Shown here: positions 61,830 to 64,000 of the stretch, piece after piece
How the letters are laid out: each line of letters starts with the position of its first letter
Position numbering within the stretch: the stretch's first letter is position 1
NCBI GenBank assembly: GCA_947525975.1
Contig: CANNVE010000001.1
Location: 124,001-188,000, forward strand
Reading direction: 5' to 3'
Source: an uncultured Muribaculaceae bacterium
GTDB lineage: Bacteria > Bacteroidota > Bacteroidia > Bacteroidales > Muribaculaceae
Length of the DNA: 64,000 nucleotides
Position numbers and translations under genes: made by a program
Notes under the pieces: generated by a model
Seen by the model: only the letters and a program-made list of their open reading frames with translations
What the model was told of the DNA's origin: nothing
Databases searched by the model: none

Positions 61830-63080
61830 ATGGACAGAGAAATACCAATAGAAACGCGCCGCAAAGAGGCGATGAAAAAGCGTCTGCTGGCGGTGGCGGT
61901 GGTCGTGGCTGCGGCCATAGCCGTCGGCGTGGCAGCGTCTTTAATAGGCAATTCGGTCAGAGCTGACGAGATAGACATCCGAAAGGCGGAGATGGGATCG
62001 CTGGAGAGCAGCGTCTCGGCCTCTGGCAAGCTTGTGCCCCTATATGAGCAGATTGTGGTGTCGCCGGTCAGCACACGCATCCTTGAAGTCTACTGCAACG
62101 AGGGGGATTCGGTGGCCGAAGGGCAATCGCTCCTGCGCCTTGACCTGCAGAGCACCGAGACCGAGCTGCGCCGCGCGAGAGACGAAGTGGCCATGAAGCA
62201 CAACGAGCTCGAGAAGGCCGGACTAAACGACAAGACAAGCCTCAACGACCTGGAAATGAAGATCAGGGTGAAGGAATTGTCGGTGAGCCACCTTAAGGCC
62301 GAAGTGGCCAACGAAAAGCGCCTCGACAGCATAGGCAGCGGCACCGGCGACCGCATCCGCGAAGCCGAACTCGCCTACTCGACCGGTCTGATGGAACTCG
62401 AGCAGCTGCGCCTGCAGCTCGAAAACGAAAAGAAGATGAAAGCGGCATCGATGCGCAGCATGCAGCTTGAGAGCAGCATCACGGCCCGCAATCTGCAGGA
62501 GATGGAGCGCACACTCGAAGATGCGCGCGTGAAGGCCCCGAGAAAAGGCACTGTCACATGGCTCAACAAGACCATAGGCGGCAGCATCGGAGCCGGCGAA
62601 AAGCTCGCGATTGTCTCCGACCTCTCGCACCTGAAGATCGAAGGGCAGATAGCCGAAAGCAACTCCGGAAAACTGTCGGTGGGCGCCACGGTGCACGCGC
62701 GCATCAACCGCAATCTCGTAGACGGACGCATCAGCACCATATCGGCGCAAAGCGAAAACGGCACGGTGCAGTTCGTGGTGTTCCTGAGCGATGACAGCGA
62801 CAAGCACCTGCGCTCAGGCCTTCACGCCGAGCTCGACGTGGTCTACGACACGCGCGACAATGTGGTGCGCATACCCAACGGCCCCTACTTCAAAGGCCCG
62901 GGACAATATTTCCTTTTCGTCAAGACGGGCGACAACACGCTTGAAAAGCGCGGCGTGATACTCGGAGACAGCAACTTCGACCATGTGGAGGTGGTCAGCG
63001 GCATCCAGCCCGGCGAGGAAGTGGTGGTCTCTGACATGAGCCGACACAACGACAAATCATCAATAAAGATCAAAAACTAA
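61830..63080 (+). CDS. HlyD/MacA-type membrane fusion protein
   Basis: 416 residues from MDREIPIETRRKEAMKK. An N-terminal membrane helix (about 17-38) is followed by the periplasmic adaptor: first lipoyl half EMGSLESSVSASGKLVPLYE, coiled coil (about 90-220, rich in ELEKAGL and LELEQLRLQLENEKK), second lipoyl half VKAPRKGTVTWLNKTIGGSI and a beta-barrel. Linked to the ABC genes downstream, it connects them to a TolC-like outer-membrane channel encoded elsewhere. Confidence 0.92.
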   Translation: MDREIPIETRRKEAMKKRLLAVAVVVAAAIAVGVAASLIGNSVRADEIDIRKAEMGSLESSVSASGKLVPLYEQIVVSPVSTRILEVYCNEGDSVAEGQSLLRLDLQSTETELRRARDEVAMKHNELEKAGLNDKTSLNDLEMKIRVKELSVSHLKAEVANEKRLDSIGSGTGDRIREAELAYSTGLMELEQLRLQLENEKKMKAASMRSMQLESSITARNLQEMERTLEDARVKAPRKGTVTWLNKTIGGSIGAGEKLAIVSDLSHLKIEGQIAESNSGKLSVGATVHARINRNLVDGRISTISAQSENGTVQFVVFLSDDSDKHLRSGLHAELDVVYDTRDNVVRIPNGPYFKGPGQYFLFVKTGDNTLEKRGVILGDSNFDHVEVVSGIQPGEEVVVSDMSRHNDKSSIKIKN

Positions 63081-63095
63081 ACAAAACATAGAATC

Positions 63096-63770
63096 ATGTC
63101 GATAATCACGCTTAAAGAGGTAAACAAGGTTTACCGCACAAAGGAGATCGAGACTCTCGCCCTCGAAAATGTCAACCTTGAGATTGACAAGGGGGAATTC
63201 GTCAGCATCATGGGCCCTTCGGGATGCGGAAAGTCAACTCTGCTCAACATCATCGGCCTGCTCGACGTGCCGTCGGGCGGCACAGTCTCAATCATGGACC
63301 AAACCACGGCGCGGATGAGCGACGCGCAGCTGTCTGAATTCCGCAACCACAACATCGGATTCGTCTTCCAGAGCTTCCACCTCATCCCCTCGCTCAACGT
63401 GGCCGACAATGTGGCCCTGCCGCTCGCCTACCGCAACGGAGTGAGCGCCGGCGAGGCGCGCCGGAAGGTGGAGGAAGTGCTCACGCGCCTGGGGCTCAGC
63501 CACCGCATGCGCCACTTCCCCGGGCAGCTCTCGGGCGGCCAATGCCAGAGGGTTGCGATCGCCCGCGCCATCGTGGGGAATCCGCAGATATTGCTCGCCG
63601 ACGAGCCCACCGGCAATCTCGACTCGAAGATGGGCCAGGAGGTGATGGAAATACTCCACCGGCTCAACAAGGAAGACGGGCGCACCATAGTGATGGTGAC
63701 CCACAATGAGGCCCAGGCCCGCATGACGGATCGCATCATCCGCTTCTTCGACGGCAGGCAAGTGGTCTGA
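63096..63770 (+). CDS. ABC transporter ATP-binding protein (MacB/LolD type)
   Basis: 224 residues. Walker A MGPSGCGKSTLLNI, Q-loop FVFQSFHLIPSL, signature LSGGQCQRVAIARAI, Walker B ILLADEPTGNLDS and the H-loop VMVTHNEA are all present. The LDS after the Walker B motif is typical of the MacB/LolD group. 15 bp after the fusion-protein gene. Confidence 0.96.
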   Translation: MSIITLKEVNKVYRTKEIETLALENVNLEIDKGEFVSIMGPSGCGKSTLLNIIGLLDVPSGGTVSIMDQTTARMSDAQLSEFRNHNIGFVFQSFHLIPSLNVADNVALPLAYRNGVSAGEARRKVEEVLTRLGLSHRMRHFPGQLSGGQCQRVAIARAIVGNPQILLADEPTGNLDSKMGQEVMEILHRLNKEDGRTIVMVTHNEAQARMTDRIIRFFDGRQVV

Positions 63771-63816
63771 CCGCCGGCCATCGCCTATCTGACAAACAAC
63801 TAAAAAAACACGATTC

Positions 63817-64000
63817 ATGATTAAATATATCAGACAAGTATACTATGAGATGCGCCATCAGAAGATGATGACGTGGGTCTCGATCAGCTGCACGGCGCTC
63901 GCCGTCTTCCTGGTGATGTCATATTTCATGACCGACCAGCTCTCCACGGTAGAGGTGGCTCCCGAGTCAAACAGGTCGAGAATGATGTATGGCGGAGGCT
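63817..64000 (+). CDS. ABC transporter permease, start only
   Basis: Begins MIKYIRQVYYEMRHQKMMTW and continues open to the window edge (61 codons). The first membrane segment VSISCTALAVFLVMSYFM is as in MacB/FtsX-type permeases, which follow the ATPase gene in efflux operons. Truncated by the window boundary. Confidence 0.8.
   Translation, partial: MIKYIRQVYYEMRHQKMMTWVSISCTALAVFLVMSYFMTDQLSTVEVAPESNRSRMMYGGG

Overview
The window looks like chromosomal DNA of a Bacteroidales bacterium, most likely a Muribaculaceae relative. This is inferred from gene content and promoter style, not from a search. Many genes and tRNAs are preceded by the Bacteroidetes promoter (TTTG, about 20 nt, TAnnTTTG). 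NigD-like and FISUMP proteins, type IX sorting tails, the joined str-S10 ribosomal operon and a KorDABC oxidoreductase fit that phylum. Most genes are GC-rich. Two stretches are visibly AT-richer: about 21.7-24.9 kb (outer-membrane barrel and GNAT toxin pair) and 57.6-58.05 kb (nucleotidyltransferase).

Layout. 1-5 kb: the ribosomal operon rpsL-rpsG-fusA-rpsJ-rplC-rplD, minus strand, running off the left edge. 5.1-7.5 kb: an SGNH-MBOAT pair that probably O-acylates an envelope glycan. 7.55-8.66 kb: a REP-associated tyrosine transposase bracketed by two 27-nt palindromic repeats. 8.7-11.8 kb: three secreted proteins (beta-helix lipoprotein, FISUMP protein, short sorting-tail protein). 12-15.5 kb: a kinase-transporter-thyA-folA operon. 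15.6-21.5 kb: a maltose acetyltransferase-like gene, tRNA-Leu, a large secreted protein and KorDABC. 21.7-27.1 kb: an AT-rich outer-membrane barrel, a GNAT toxin-antitoxin-like pair, and a lipoprotein overlapping a PagL-like deacylase. 27.2-33.5 kb: recG, ispD, glyA, a flavin reductase, pyrI and pyrB, with a perfect 206-bp tandem duplication at the glyA 5' end.

33.6-37.8 kb: envelope proteins, a cluster of covarying hairpin repeats and a sialate O-acetylesterase. 37.9-46.5 kb: flavodoxin, an orphan histidine kinase, an M15-like lipoprotein, a large AsmA-like protein, a HAD phosphatase, aroB and fic. 46.6-52.1 kb: nitroreductase, tRNA-Gln, a HELIH protein, a candidate structured small RNA, a YciO-like protein, a GNAT-like protein, asnA, ruvX and def. 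52.1-57.4 kb: ettA, GH43, tRNA-Leu, catalase. 57.5-64 kb: tRNA-Pro, a nucleotidyltransferase apparently missing its HEPN partner, an ECF sigma factor with a membrane-spanning beta-barrel partner, a NigD-like lipoprotein, a GH16 glucanase and the start of a MacAB-type efflux operon.

Most genes are housekeeping or envelope functions. The items most likely to be new are the small RNA candidate at 48.19-48.33 kb, the two REP-like repeat families with the fused RAYT, the GNAT/62-residue pair, and the sigma factor/beta-barrel pair. No CRISPR array, prophage or integrative element was seen.
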